From an uncultured SAR116 cluster alpha proteobacterium (lineage in GTDB: Bacteria; Pseudomonadota; Alphaproteobacteria; Puniceispirillales; Marisalimonadaceae): a DNA stretch of 64,000 nucleotides. The position numbers were made by a program, and so were the translations under genes. The notes under the pieces were generated by a model, which did not search any database, was not told the DNA's origin, and worked only from the letters and a program-made list of their open reading frames with translations. The stretch lies in contig CABZSR010000006.1 of NCBI GenBank assembly GCA_902528415.1, positions 1 to 64,000 on the forward strand, in the 5' to 3' direction. Positions 27,481 through 34,710 of the stretch are shown here, one piece after another (positions within the stretch are counted from its first letter, which is position 1; each line of letters begins with the position of its first letter).

Positions 27481-28368
27481 ATGTCATTTATTAAAACTGA
27501 TGATAAAGTTAAATTATATTATGAAACAGTGGGCAAAGGTGAGCCTATTATATTTGTTCACGAATTTGCAGGTGATTACAGAAGTTGGGAACCACAGGTT
27601 AATTATTTTTCCAGATATAATAAATGTATTACTTATTGTGCAAGAGGCTATCATCCTTCAGAAATTCCCCAAAATGAAACACAATACAGCCAAGAAAGAG
27701 CTTGGCGCGATATAATAAGTGTGATGGATAACTTAAATATACAAAAAGCGAATATTGTAGGTCTATCTATGGGTGGTTTTGCAACTCTTCATTTAGGTAT
27801 CAACGCTCCTCATAGAGTGTCAAGTTTAGTAATAGCAGGTTGCGGATATGGAGCAATTCCAATTGATAAAACTTCATTTAATAAAGAGGCTGATTTTTCT
27901 AATGTTTCTCTTGATACTGCCCAAAATATATTAAATAAGGGTATGGCAAAAGTAGGATCAGAATATGCTTTAGGTCCATCCAGAGTTCAATTTCAAAACA
28001 AAGATCCAAAAGGTTGGCAGTTATTTAATGATCAGTTAATAAAACATGATGCAATCGGTTCAGCTAACACTCTGTTAGGTGTGCAAAACAAAAGACCCAA
28101 TTTGTACGCATTAGAGAAAGAAATAAGTGATATCGAAGCTCCAACGTTTATAATAAACGGTGATGAAGACGATATGTGTCTTGAAGTAGGTTTGTTTCTA
28201 AAGAGAACGATCAAAACTTCTGGTTTGTTGATTGTTCCCAAAACAGGCCATACAATCAATTTAGAAGAACCAGCTTTATTTAATAGCCAATTATTAAAGT
28301 TTTATTCTTCAATTAAAGCATCCACGTGGGGCAAAAGAGACAAAAGAGCAGAAATAATAAAATTTTAA
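27481..28368 (+). CDS. Alpha/beta hydrolase
   Basis: A canonical alpha/beta hydrolase of 295 residues. The nucleophile elbow is GLSMGG (Ser96), the oxyanion region is FVHEFAGDY, a likely acid lies in INGDEDDM, and the catalytic His is in PKTGHTINLEEP. The pattern resembles 3-oxoadipate enol-lactonase-like esterases, but the substrate is unknown. It has a TAGGAG ribosome site, is divergent from modB, and its 3' end overlaps the yajQ end by four bases (convergent). Confidence 0.85.
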   Translation: MSFIKTDDKVKLYYETVGKGEPIIFVHEFAGDYRSWEPQVNYFSRYNKCITYCARGYHPSEIPQNETQYSQERAWRDIISVMDNLNIQKANIVGLSMGGFATLHLGINAPHRVSSLVIAGCGYGAIPIDKTSFNKEADFSNVSLDTAQNILNKGMAKVGSEYALGPSRVQFQNKDPKGWQLFNDQLIKHDAIGSANTLLGVQNKRPNLYALEKEISDIEAPTFIINGDEDDMCLEVGLFLKRTIKTSGLLIVPKTGHTINLEEPALFNSQLLKFYSSIKASTWGKRDKRAEIIKF

Positions 28369-28850
28369 TCTCTAAAATTCTCGTATTGCAATGGATGTTT
28401 AATGTTTAAATCTTTAATTAGTTTTATTGCCGCTTGAAGATCGTCTCTCTTTTTACCTGAGACTCTCACCTCATCACCTTGTATAGATGTTTGAGTTTTA
28501 CTTTTTGAAGATTTAATAACTTTAACAATTTTTTGAGCAATTTCTCTGTCAACACCTTGTTTGATTAATACAACTTGCCTGATTGAATTTCCAGATGCAG
28601 CTTCTGGTTTTTCAAACTCTAATGCTCCTGCATCAACTTTTTTTCTGGTTAAGTGAGTAATAATTAGTTCTTCAACCTGTTTTCTTTTTAAATTGTCGTC
28701 TGCTTTAATTATAATCTTATCGTCTTGTTGTTCAACTTCACAGACGCTCCCTTTAAAATCATATCTAGTATTTATCTCTTTTTTGACACCTTCAAGCGCA
28801 TTTTGAACTGAAGGCATATCTATTTTACTTACTATATCAAAACTAGGCAT
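28365..28850 (-). CDS. YajQ family cyclic-di-GMP-binding protein
   Basis: This 161-residue protein matches the YajQ family: MPSFDIVSKIDMPSVQNAL at the start, TRYDFKGSVCEVEQQDD near residue 32, and the end GDEVRVSGKKRDDLQAAI with a final QYENFRD. YajQ has two ferredoxin-like domains; homologues bind cyclic di-GMP or nucleic acids. The start and length are normal. Confidence 0.93.
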   Translation of the reverse strand: MPSFDIVSKIDMPSVQNALEGVKKEINTRYDFKGSVCEVEQQDDKIIIKADDNLKRKQVEELIITHLTRKKVDAGALEFEKPEAASGNSIRQVVLIKQGVDREIAQKIVKVIKSSKSKTQTSIQGDEVRVSGKKRDDLQAAIKLIKDLNIKHPLQYENFRD

Positions 28851-28985
28851 AATCTATTTCCTCTAATAAAGTTTTATTACAGTATAATATTTAATTCATA
28901 TTTCTCAAACAGTCTAAATAACAGTTGATAGATATTAAGTTAAATTATAAATTATACACATTTGAACTTAAGATTTGAAAATTGA

Positions 28986-29783
28986 ATGGATATTATATTT
29001 AAATTGTTACTTCTTGTACCTGTTATAATAAGTTCATATTTTTTATTTATAAATATAGGAATTTTGTCAATTTTTCCGATTTGGCTTTTGTGCGGCTTAA
29101 TTGACGTTTCAAGACATAAAACAATGAATTTGAAATTAATTAAGGAGTATTTTTTAGGTAAAGGCTTTTTAACGTTTATCTTGTCTCCCTTAAACCTTTT
29201 TGCTGATTTGTTATCATTCAGAAATCTTCATACCTTTAAGCTAGAGGATCTTCCAATAGAACACCAAGACGAAATTAATGCTGTCGTTTCTTTATTTGAT
29301 AAGAATTCTAAAAAAATAACTGACAGATTTAAGGAAAATATTAATGATAATAGAACAATGTTATTTTACAAATGGTATGGCTATAGACTAGATGAGTCCA
29401 TAGACGAGTTTAATAATGATTATAAATATATAAAAACAATTGGAGTGTCTTTATTTAGGCAAAAGACCTCTACCTCAAGACATTTTGGCCCTTTGAGAAT
29501 GACTTATCGTATTTTGTATAATTTTAATAAAGTAAAAAAAGAAGGCTCTTACATAGAAGCTGATGGTCGAATAAACAAATGGAAATATGAACCATTATTT
29601 ATTTTTGATGATACTCTTATTCATCAAAGTTTTAACGAAGAAGAAAATTTGAGATATTGCGCATTCATTGACATTATAAGACCCTCACACTTTGATAATA
29701 TTATGAAATCAATTTTAACTGGTGTGGGTTTTTTATTAAAAAAAACAAGAAGTATTTTTTATAAAAACTGGAAAATGATTTAA
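28986..29783 (+). CDS. Membrane-anchored aspartyl/asparaginyl beta-hydroxylase-like dioxygenase
   Basis: An N-terminal membrane segment (about residues 3-40, perhaps two helices, plus a hydrophobic stretch 58-76) precedes a C-terminal domain resembling Fe(II)/2-oxoglutarate hydroxylases of the AspH/LpxO family. Likely iron ligands are His166 in SRHFGPLRMTYR and His213 in IFDDTLIHQSFNEE, with Arg223 as the 2-oxoglutarate binder, then FIDIIRPS. LpxO members hydroxylate the 2-position of lipid A acyl chains, so an envelope lipid target is plausible. The call is by motif only; the first iron ligand is less certain. It stands between divergent yajQ and the accessory dehydrogenase. Confidence 0.65.
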   Translation: MDIIFKLLLLVPVIISSYFLFINIGILSIFPIWLLCGLIDVSRHKTMNLKLIKEYFLGKGFLTFILSPLNLFADLLSFRNLHTFKLEDLPIEHQDEINAVVSLFDKNSKKITDRFKENINDNRTMLFYKWYGYRLDESIDEFNNDYKYIKTIGVSLFRQKTSTSRHFGPLRMTYRILYNFNKVKKEGSYIEADGRINKWKYEPLFIFDDTLIHQSFNEEENLRYCAFIDIIRPSHFDNIMKSILTGVGFLLKKTRSIFYKNWKMI

Positions 29784-29795
29784 AGAAATTTTGAA

Positions 29796-30935
29796 TTAGG
29801 CATTAGGCATTAAAATTTGTCTAACCACCTCTCCCTTTGATAACTTATCAAAACCTTCATTTAAGTCATCAAATGTTATTTTCCCATCAATTAATTTATC
29901 TACTGGCAGACGTCCTTGTTGAAATAAATTCAAAAATCTAGGGACATCTCTAACTGGAACGCACGAACCCATGTAGCTGCCTAATATTGACTTTTCTTGA
30001 GCAACTAGATCACTGTGGTTAAAACTAAATTGAGTGTTTATTGGAGATAAACCTGCTGTAATAACTGATCCTCCATATCTAATGATTTGATATGCTGTGT
30101 TCATAGCCGGGATAACCCCTGCTAAATCAATTGCATAGTCAACACCTCCATTTGTTAATGCTCTAATCTCATCAATAGTGTCATTGTTTCTGCTATCAAA
30201 GCAATGTGTTGCGCCAAGCTCTTCTGCTCTACTAAATTTTGATGGGTCAATATCTACTGCAATAATAGTTTCTGCTCCCCCAAGTTTTGCACCTATTATA
30301 CCATTAAGTCCAACACCTCCTAAACCAATTATAGCTACTGAATCTCCTGGTCTAATTCTAGCCGTGTTTATTACTGCGCCCACCCCAGTCATAACAGCAC
30401 AGCCAAAAAGAGCTGCATCTTGAATATTAACAGATTTGTCTATTACAACTACAGATCCTCTATCGACAACGTTATATTGTGACATACATGAAATACCTGT
30501 ATGGTGATTAAGTTTATTTCCATCTAAGTCTGAAAGCCTGCTTCCTCCTGACATTAATTCACCTTTTCCTTTAGTAGCTGCTGCAAGCTCACAAACTTGA
30601 GGTCTACCCTCAAGGCATCTTCTGCACCTTCCACATGATGGGGAAAATTGAAAGGCCACATGATCTCCAACCTTTACATCTTTGATTGCACTTCCTAATT
30701 CAACCACTTCTCCCGAGCCTTCATGGCCAATCACTAGAGGTAAAGGCATAACTCTTGAGCCATTAATTACTGACAGATCTGAGTGGCACAATCCTGCTCC
30801 CATCACTTTTACAAGTATTTCATTCTCTAATGGAGGAGCAATTTTAATTTCCTCTATAGACAATGGTTTTGATTCTTTATAGGGCTCTGTTAATTTGTTA
30901 TCTCTAATAACTGCAGCTTTGCATGTAATTGACAT
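29796..30935 (-). CDS. Zinc-dependent alcohol dehydrogenase (nitrile hydratase operon, distal)
   Basis: A class III-like medium-chain dehydrogenase of 379 residues. Catalytic zinc ligands are Cys50 in GLCHSDLS and His71/Glu72 in IGHEGSGEVV; the structural zinc lobe is Cys101, Cys104, Cys107 and Cys115 (CGRCRRC and QVC). The NAD-binding motif is GLGGVGLNG near residue 206. It starts immediately after the nitrile hydratase activator stop, last of seven collinear genes. The substrate is unknown; an alcohol, aldehyde or S-hydroxymethyl adduct are all possible. Confidence 0.88.
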   Translation of the reverse strand: MSITCKAAVIRDNKLTEPYKESKPLSIEEIKIAPPLENEILVKVMGAGLCHSDLSVINGSRVMPLPLVIGHEGSGEVVELGSAIKDVKVGDHVAFQFSPSCGRCRRCLEGRPQVCELAAATKGKGELMSGGSRLSDLDGNKLNHHTGISCMSQYNVVDRGSVVVIDKSVNIQDAALFGCAVMTGVGAVINTARIRPGDSVAIIGLGGVGLNGIIGAKLGGAETIIAVDIDPSKFSRAEELGATHCFDSRNNDTIDEIRALTNGGVDYAIDLAGVIPAMNTAYQIIRYGGSVITAGLSPINTQFSFNHSDLVAQEKSILGSYMGSCVPVRDVPRFLNLFQQGRLPVDKLIDGKITFDDLNEGFDKLSKGEVVRQILMPNA

Positions 30936-31298
30936 TTAAATGCTCCTTTGTTTAATCTTTACCGGCTTACCATGAGGTGTTGACAGATAAGCGTTAGTCC
31001 AATCTTTTTTCAAAAGTGATAAAATATTTGAGTTTCCTAATTTCTTTGAAATAATAATTTCCTCAAGTGCGATCAGCCAACAGTTAAAATAATCATCATT
31101 ACCATCTAAACTATTTATTTCAAGCCTTGATTCATTCAGAGATTTTGCAAAAAATTTAACAAACTCCTTCCAGGAGAAGTTCCCTGTTTCTGATAATTGG
31201 ACTGTAATAGCAAACAACTGACTATGCCAAGGATTTTGAAAAACTACACCATCTTCTATTTTATTTGTAAATGGTAAAATATAATCAAAAGTGTTCAT
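30936..31298 (-). CDS. Nitrile hydratase accessory (activator) protein
   Basis: The 120-residue protein resembles the N-terminal part of nitrile hydratase beta subunits and the small P14K/NHase activator family: FQNPWHSQLFAITVQLSETGNFSWKEFVKFF near residues 20-50 and a conserved helix EEIIISKKLGN. Such proteins deliver cobalt to, or mature, the alpha subunit metal centre. The gene follows the beta subunit gene by 19 bases and is followed without spacer by a zinc dehydrogenase, so it lies within the operon. Confidence 0.85.
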   Translation of the reverse strand: MNTFDYILPFTNKIEDGVVFQNPWHSQLFAITVQLSETGNFSWKEFVKFFAKSLNESRLEINSLDGNDDYFNCWLIALEEIIISKKLGNSNILSLLKKDWTNAYLSTPHGKPVKIKQRSI

Positions 31299-31317
31299 TT
31301 TAATCTCAAATAAATCT

Positions 31318-32055
31318 TTAAGCTTTAATTTTAAGATAGGGTTCCCATAGATCTAAATAAATTTTATCGTTGCCATTTTCTGCTGCAAGCCCCCACAATT
31401 CAGATGCTTTAAACTCTACCGTATATAGAGGCAAAGGATTTTCTCCAATTCCATGCGCATTTTTATCAGGAAAAACGTGAGTGCCATTATAAGAAAATAT
31501 TTTCCCTTCACACCCCATTGCATACGAAGGTAAACGAGTATGACCACCTATAACATTTTCATTAGGATTATATTTCGTGGTTATCACACTATCGCCAATT
31601 TTATGTAAAGGGGTTATATCTGTTTTTCTAAGAGAAGGTCCACCCCACCCCAAAGTTTTTTGAACGTCCTTTGCTAGCCAAGTCCTTTCATCTAATTTAA
31701 CATTTTCTTTCAAATCTTCGGTTGAGTTATCTTCTTGCACTAAACTTATGAACTTCTTTAACTCTTCTATGGAAATCAATTTTTTGTCAACCAGAAGATT
31801 AGTAAGGCCGGCCAACCACTTTTCATAATATGAATAATTCATATAATCCTTTGGTGGCAGGCACTCTCTGTAGTGTCTGCTTACATCTAGGTTCCACTCA
31901 CCAAGTGCTCCAGCAGCGAGTGTTATAGCCCAAGCTTTTGCATGCCATTCATGTTTGAAAGTAGGCTCACTATTTTCAACCTGATTGTTTTTATTTCTAG
32001 GAACTGGTATAGGACCATCTCCATAGCGACCTCCCATATCATGAAGTCTACTCAT
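31318..32055 (-). CDS. Nitrile hydratase subunit beta
   Basis: The beta subunit pairs with alpha to form the nitrile hydratase active site, which adds water to nitriles to make amides. The family N-terminus [17 protein letters not shown] is clear. [24 protein letters not shown] is the barrel region that contacts the metal site, and [12 protein letters not shown] is the C-terminal strand. The 245-residue length is normal. It overlaps alpha by four bases (ATGA type), indicating co-translation. Confidence 0.94.
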   Translation of the reverse strand: MSRLHDMGGRYGDGPIPVPRNKNNQVENSEPTFKHEWHAKAWAITLAAGALGEWNLDVSRHYRECLPPKDYMNYSYYEKWLAGLTNLLVDKKLISIEELKKFISLVQEDNSTEDLKENVKLDERTWLAKDVQKTLGWGGPSLRKTDITPLHKIGDSVITTKYNPNENVIGGHTRLPSYAMGCEGKIFSYNGTHVFPDKNAHGIGENPLPLYTVEFKASELWGLAAENGNDKIYLDLWEPYLKIKA

Positions 32056-32699
32056 TTTGAGTTCTCCGGTAAACCTGTTCCAATCATAGAGTTGCGCGTT
32101 ACTAACTCTGCTAACTGCTCTTCATTCATATTTTCCGTTCCGTCTGGTCTTATAGGTAAAACTAAATATCTCAATTCAGCAGTTGAGTCCCAAACTTTAA
32201 TTTCGATTTTTGAATCAATATTTAATCCAAATTCTGAAAGAACTTTTCTAGGTTCTCTTACTGTTCTAGATCTATATTCATCACTCTTATACCATGTTGG
32301 AGGAATACCTAATACTGGCCAGGGATAACAGCTACATAAAGTACAAACTACTACGTTATGAATATCTGCTGTATTCTCAACTACAACCATATTTTCGCCT
32401 TGCCTACCCTGATAACTCAACTCTCTAATGGCTGATGTGGCGTCATCAAGGAGTCTTTTTTTATAATTTTCGTCTACCCATGCCTTGGCTATCACTTTGG
32501 CACCATTTTGTGGGCCTATTCTATTTTCGTAAGTATCTATCAATTCATCTAAGGTTTTTGAGTCTATTAGCCCTTTGCTTAAAAGTAGTGTTTCAATTGC
32601 TTTTACTCTTAATTCCGGATCTGAAGGTAAGTGTGAATGTGCGTCATCTTTTTTATGACCTTGAACTCGATGCAGATTATGATCGTTATTTGAATTCAT
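32052..32699 (-). CDS. Nitrile hydratase subunit alpha (cobalt type)
   Basis: The alpha subunit holds the non-corrin cobalt or non-heme iron centre. The metal-binding sequence is [15 protein letters not shown] with Cys119, Cys122, Ser123 and Cys124. The Thr in CTLC marks the cobalt type; iron enzymes usually have [17 protein letters not shown] and [10 protein letters not shown] follow, as in the family. The 215-residue length is normal. A His-rich leader (residues 9-25) is short but noticeable. It lies 45 bases after the upstream dehydrogenase. Confidence 0.95.
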   Translation of the reverse strand: MNSNNDHNLHRVQGHKKDDAHSHLPSDPELRVKAIETLLLSKGLIDSKTLDELIDTYENRIGPQNGAKVIAKAWVDENYKKRLLDDATSAIRELSYQGRQGENMVVVENTADIHNVVVCTLCSCYPWPVLGIPPTWYKSDEYRSRTVREPRKVLSEFGLNIDSKIEIKVWDSTAELRYLVLPIRPDGTENMNEEQLAELVTRNSMIGTGLPENSK

Positions 32700-32744
32700 T
32701 TTATTTGCTCACGATTATTAATTTCTTACTTGGTTACATTAATT

Positions 32745-33791
32745 TTATTTAGGGACTAATACTATTCTACCATTGACTTTGCCAGCTCTAAGATCCGACA
32801 TAGCTTGATTTGCTGTTTCTAAATCTTGTTTTTTTACAGGTATAAGTTTAATTTTCCCTGATTTTATAATTTCTACTAATTCTTTTAATTCTCTCAATTC
32901 TCCAACATAAGAACCTCTTAAAGTAATTGATCTCATTGGTACTAAAGGCAAAGACATTTTAAGTGAACCACCATATAATCCAACAACAATGACCATTCCT
33001 CCTTTTTTTATAAGAGATAAGCCAAAGTCAGTTGTCTGAGGCATCCCTACAAAATCAATTGCTGCTACAGCGCCTATTCCTATAATTTTTCTAATTTTTT
33101 CTTCATCTTTAGGAGAAAAAGACTGATCAGCTCCAGCTTCAATTGCTTTTTCTCTTTTTTCTTTATCATTATCTATAACTAATATTTTTGCATTATGAAC
33201 AGCTGGGGATAATAAAATTCCATTTATACCTACCCCACCAGCTCCGATTATTATTATCCAATCGTCAACAGAAGTTTTTGGTATTTTTTTTAATGCACTA
33301 TATGCAGTTAAACCAGAACAGGCATATGGGGCAGCGACAGCTGGATCCATATCTCCGTAAGACACAAGATATTTGCTATCTGGAACAATTATATGATCTG
33401 AATACCCTCCGTTAAGGCGTGCTCCTAAATATTTGGGAGCTTCACATAAAGTTTCATTTTCTTTTTTACATGCTTCACATACTCCACACCCAATCCAAGG
33501 AAAAACAATCCCGCTATCTCCAATATTAACATCTTCTGCCTCTTCACCCATATCAACAACTGATCCTGTAATTTCATGTCCTGGTGTGAACGGTAGTTTT
33601 GTTCCTCTGTCAGCCAAAGTAATTCGCTTTCCATCACCAAGGTCAAAATAACCTTCAGATAAATGAATATCACTATGACAAACGCCGCAAGCGGAAATTT
33701 TTACAAGTATTTCTTTTCCCTGCGGTTTAGGGTTTTCATATTCTCTAAGTTCTAAAGGTTTCCCAAAATCTATGACTTGATAACTTTTCAT
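32745..33791 (-). CDS. Zinc-dependent alcohol dehydrogenase (nitrile hydratase operon, proximal)
   Basis: A medium-chain dehydrogenase of 348 residues, distinct from the distal one. Catalytic zinc ligands are Cys38 in CGVCHSDIH and His72/Glu73 in PGHEITGSVV; structural zinc cysteines are 102, 105, 108 and 116 (CGVCEAC and ETLC). The NAD-binding motif is GAGGVGINGI. YACSGLTAYSALKK resembles formaldehyde- and alcohol-converting members. It follows the lyase gene by 20 bases. The substrate is unknown. Confidence 0.88.
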   Translation of the reverse strand: MKSYQVIDFGKPLELREYENPKPQGKEILVKISACGVCHSDIHLSEGYFDLGDGKRITLADRGTKLPFTPGHEITGSVVDMGEEAEDVNIGDSGIVFPWIGCGVCEACKKENETLCEAPKYLGARLNGGYSDHIIVPDSKYLVSYGDMDPAVAAPYACSGLTAYSALKKIPKTSVDDWIIIIGAGGVGINGILLSPAVHNAKILVIDNDKEKREKAIEAGADQSFSPKDEEKIRKIIGIGAVAAIDFVGMPQTTDFGLSLIKKGGMVIVVGLYGGSLKMSLPLVPMRSITLRGSYVGELRELKELVEIIKSGKIKLIPVKKQDLETANQAMSDLRAGKVNGRIVLVPK

Positions 33792-33811
33792 TTATTATTC
33801 CCTAAAATAAA

Positions 33812-34693
33812 TTAATCTCTTTTAGAAGTTTCATAATTACTAGAAATTTCATAATAGTCGTCAAAACCAACTTTTTGCCTTAAGTCTTTAAAGTCTAATA
33901 AAAATTCAGACCTGTCTTCATCTTTCATCAAAAGATTTAGTGAGTTAGTCATAGCTTTCATAGCGGAACTCATAACTGTTAACGGATAAACTGCAAGCTT
34001 ATAACCTATATCTGCAAGCTCTGTCATAGGTAAATTTGGTGTAATACCACCTTCGACTATATTTGCTATTTTAAATCCTGGAACTTCTTTACAAATGGTT
34101 TTCATTTCATCTTTATTTTTGGGAGCTTCTACAAATAATATATCTGCACCTAATTCATAAAATTTCTGTGCTCTTGAAATAGATTCTTTCAATCCGTGTG
34201 TATGATTGGCATCTGTTCTTGCCATTATTAAAATATCATAGCCTTCACTTCTCATATCACTTGCAGCTCTAATTCGGTCAAAAGCTTCTTCTCTTTCAAC
34301 AACATCTTTACCTGGAGTATGGCCACATCTTTTTGGTGCCAATTGATCCTCAATTAAAATCCCTGCACATCCAGCTTTTGAACATTCTTTTAATGTTCTT
34401 CTCACATTCATTGCATTTCCATAACCAGTGTCACCATCAACTATCATAGGTATATTGATTGCATTACATATATTATTTGCTTGATCAAAAACTTCTGAAA
34501 AAGTCATAAGCCCAAGATCCGGGGAGCCTATTCTTGAAGCTGAAGCTGCAAATCCTGACATGAAAGTAACATCGAATTTCGCTTGCTCAATTAATTTAGC
34601 AGAAAGAGCGTCAAAACATGAAGGAATGGGAATAAAGTCTCTTTCGTTCATGAGAGTTCTTAAAATATCTGTTTGGCTTTTTTTTAAATTCAT
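33812..34693 (-). CDS. Isocitrate lyase/PEP mutase superfamily protein
   Basis: A TIM-barrel enzyme of 293 residues with the superfamily features: VDGDTGYGN (Asp87/Asp89, metal site), EDQLAPKRCGHTPGKDVV with the KRCGH active-site loop and Cys123, and MARTDANHTHGLKE. Members include 2-methylisocitrate lyase, 2,3-dimethylmalate lyase, oxaloacetate decarboxylase and PEP mutase. The KRCGH loop suggests C-C lyase or decarboxylase activity on a small 2- or 3-carbon-branched acid, but the substrate cannot be fixed. It lies 17 bases after the E1-like gene and 20 before the dehydrogenase gene. Confidence 0.8.
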   Translation of the reverse strand: MNLKKSQTDILRTLMNERDFIPIPSCFDALSAKLIEQAKFDVTFMSGFAASASRIGSPDLGLMTFSEVFDQANNICNAINIPMIVDGDTGYGNAMNVRRTLKECSKAGCAGILIEDQLAPKRCGHTPGKDVVEREEAFDRIRAASDMRSEGYDILIMARTDANHTHGLKESISRAQKFYELGADILFVEAPKNKDEMKTICKEVPGFKIANIVEGGITPNLPMTELADIGYKLAVYPLTVMSSAMKAMTNSLNLLMKDEDRSEFLLDFKDLRQKVGFDDYYEISSNYETSKRD

Positions 34694-34710
34694 ACGTTTG
34701 AGGATTTTAT

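Noticed and set aside
32052-32699. Thiocyanate hydrolase instead of nitrile hydratase.
   Set aside because: Thiocyanate hydrolase has three separate subunits with a split beta-like part; here alpha and beta have normal full nitrile hydratase lengths plus an activator.
33425-33673. Overlapping frames on both strands within the proximal dehydrogenase.
   Set aside because: Dehydrogenase zinc motifs run through this part on the minus strand in the main frame; the others are shadows.
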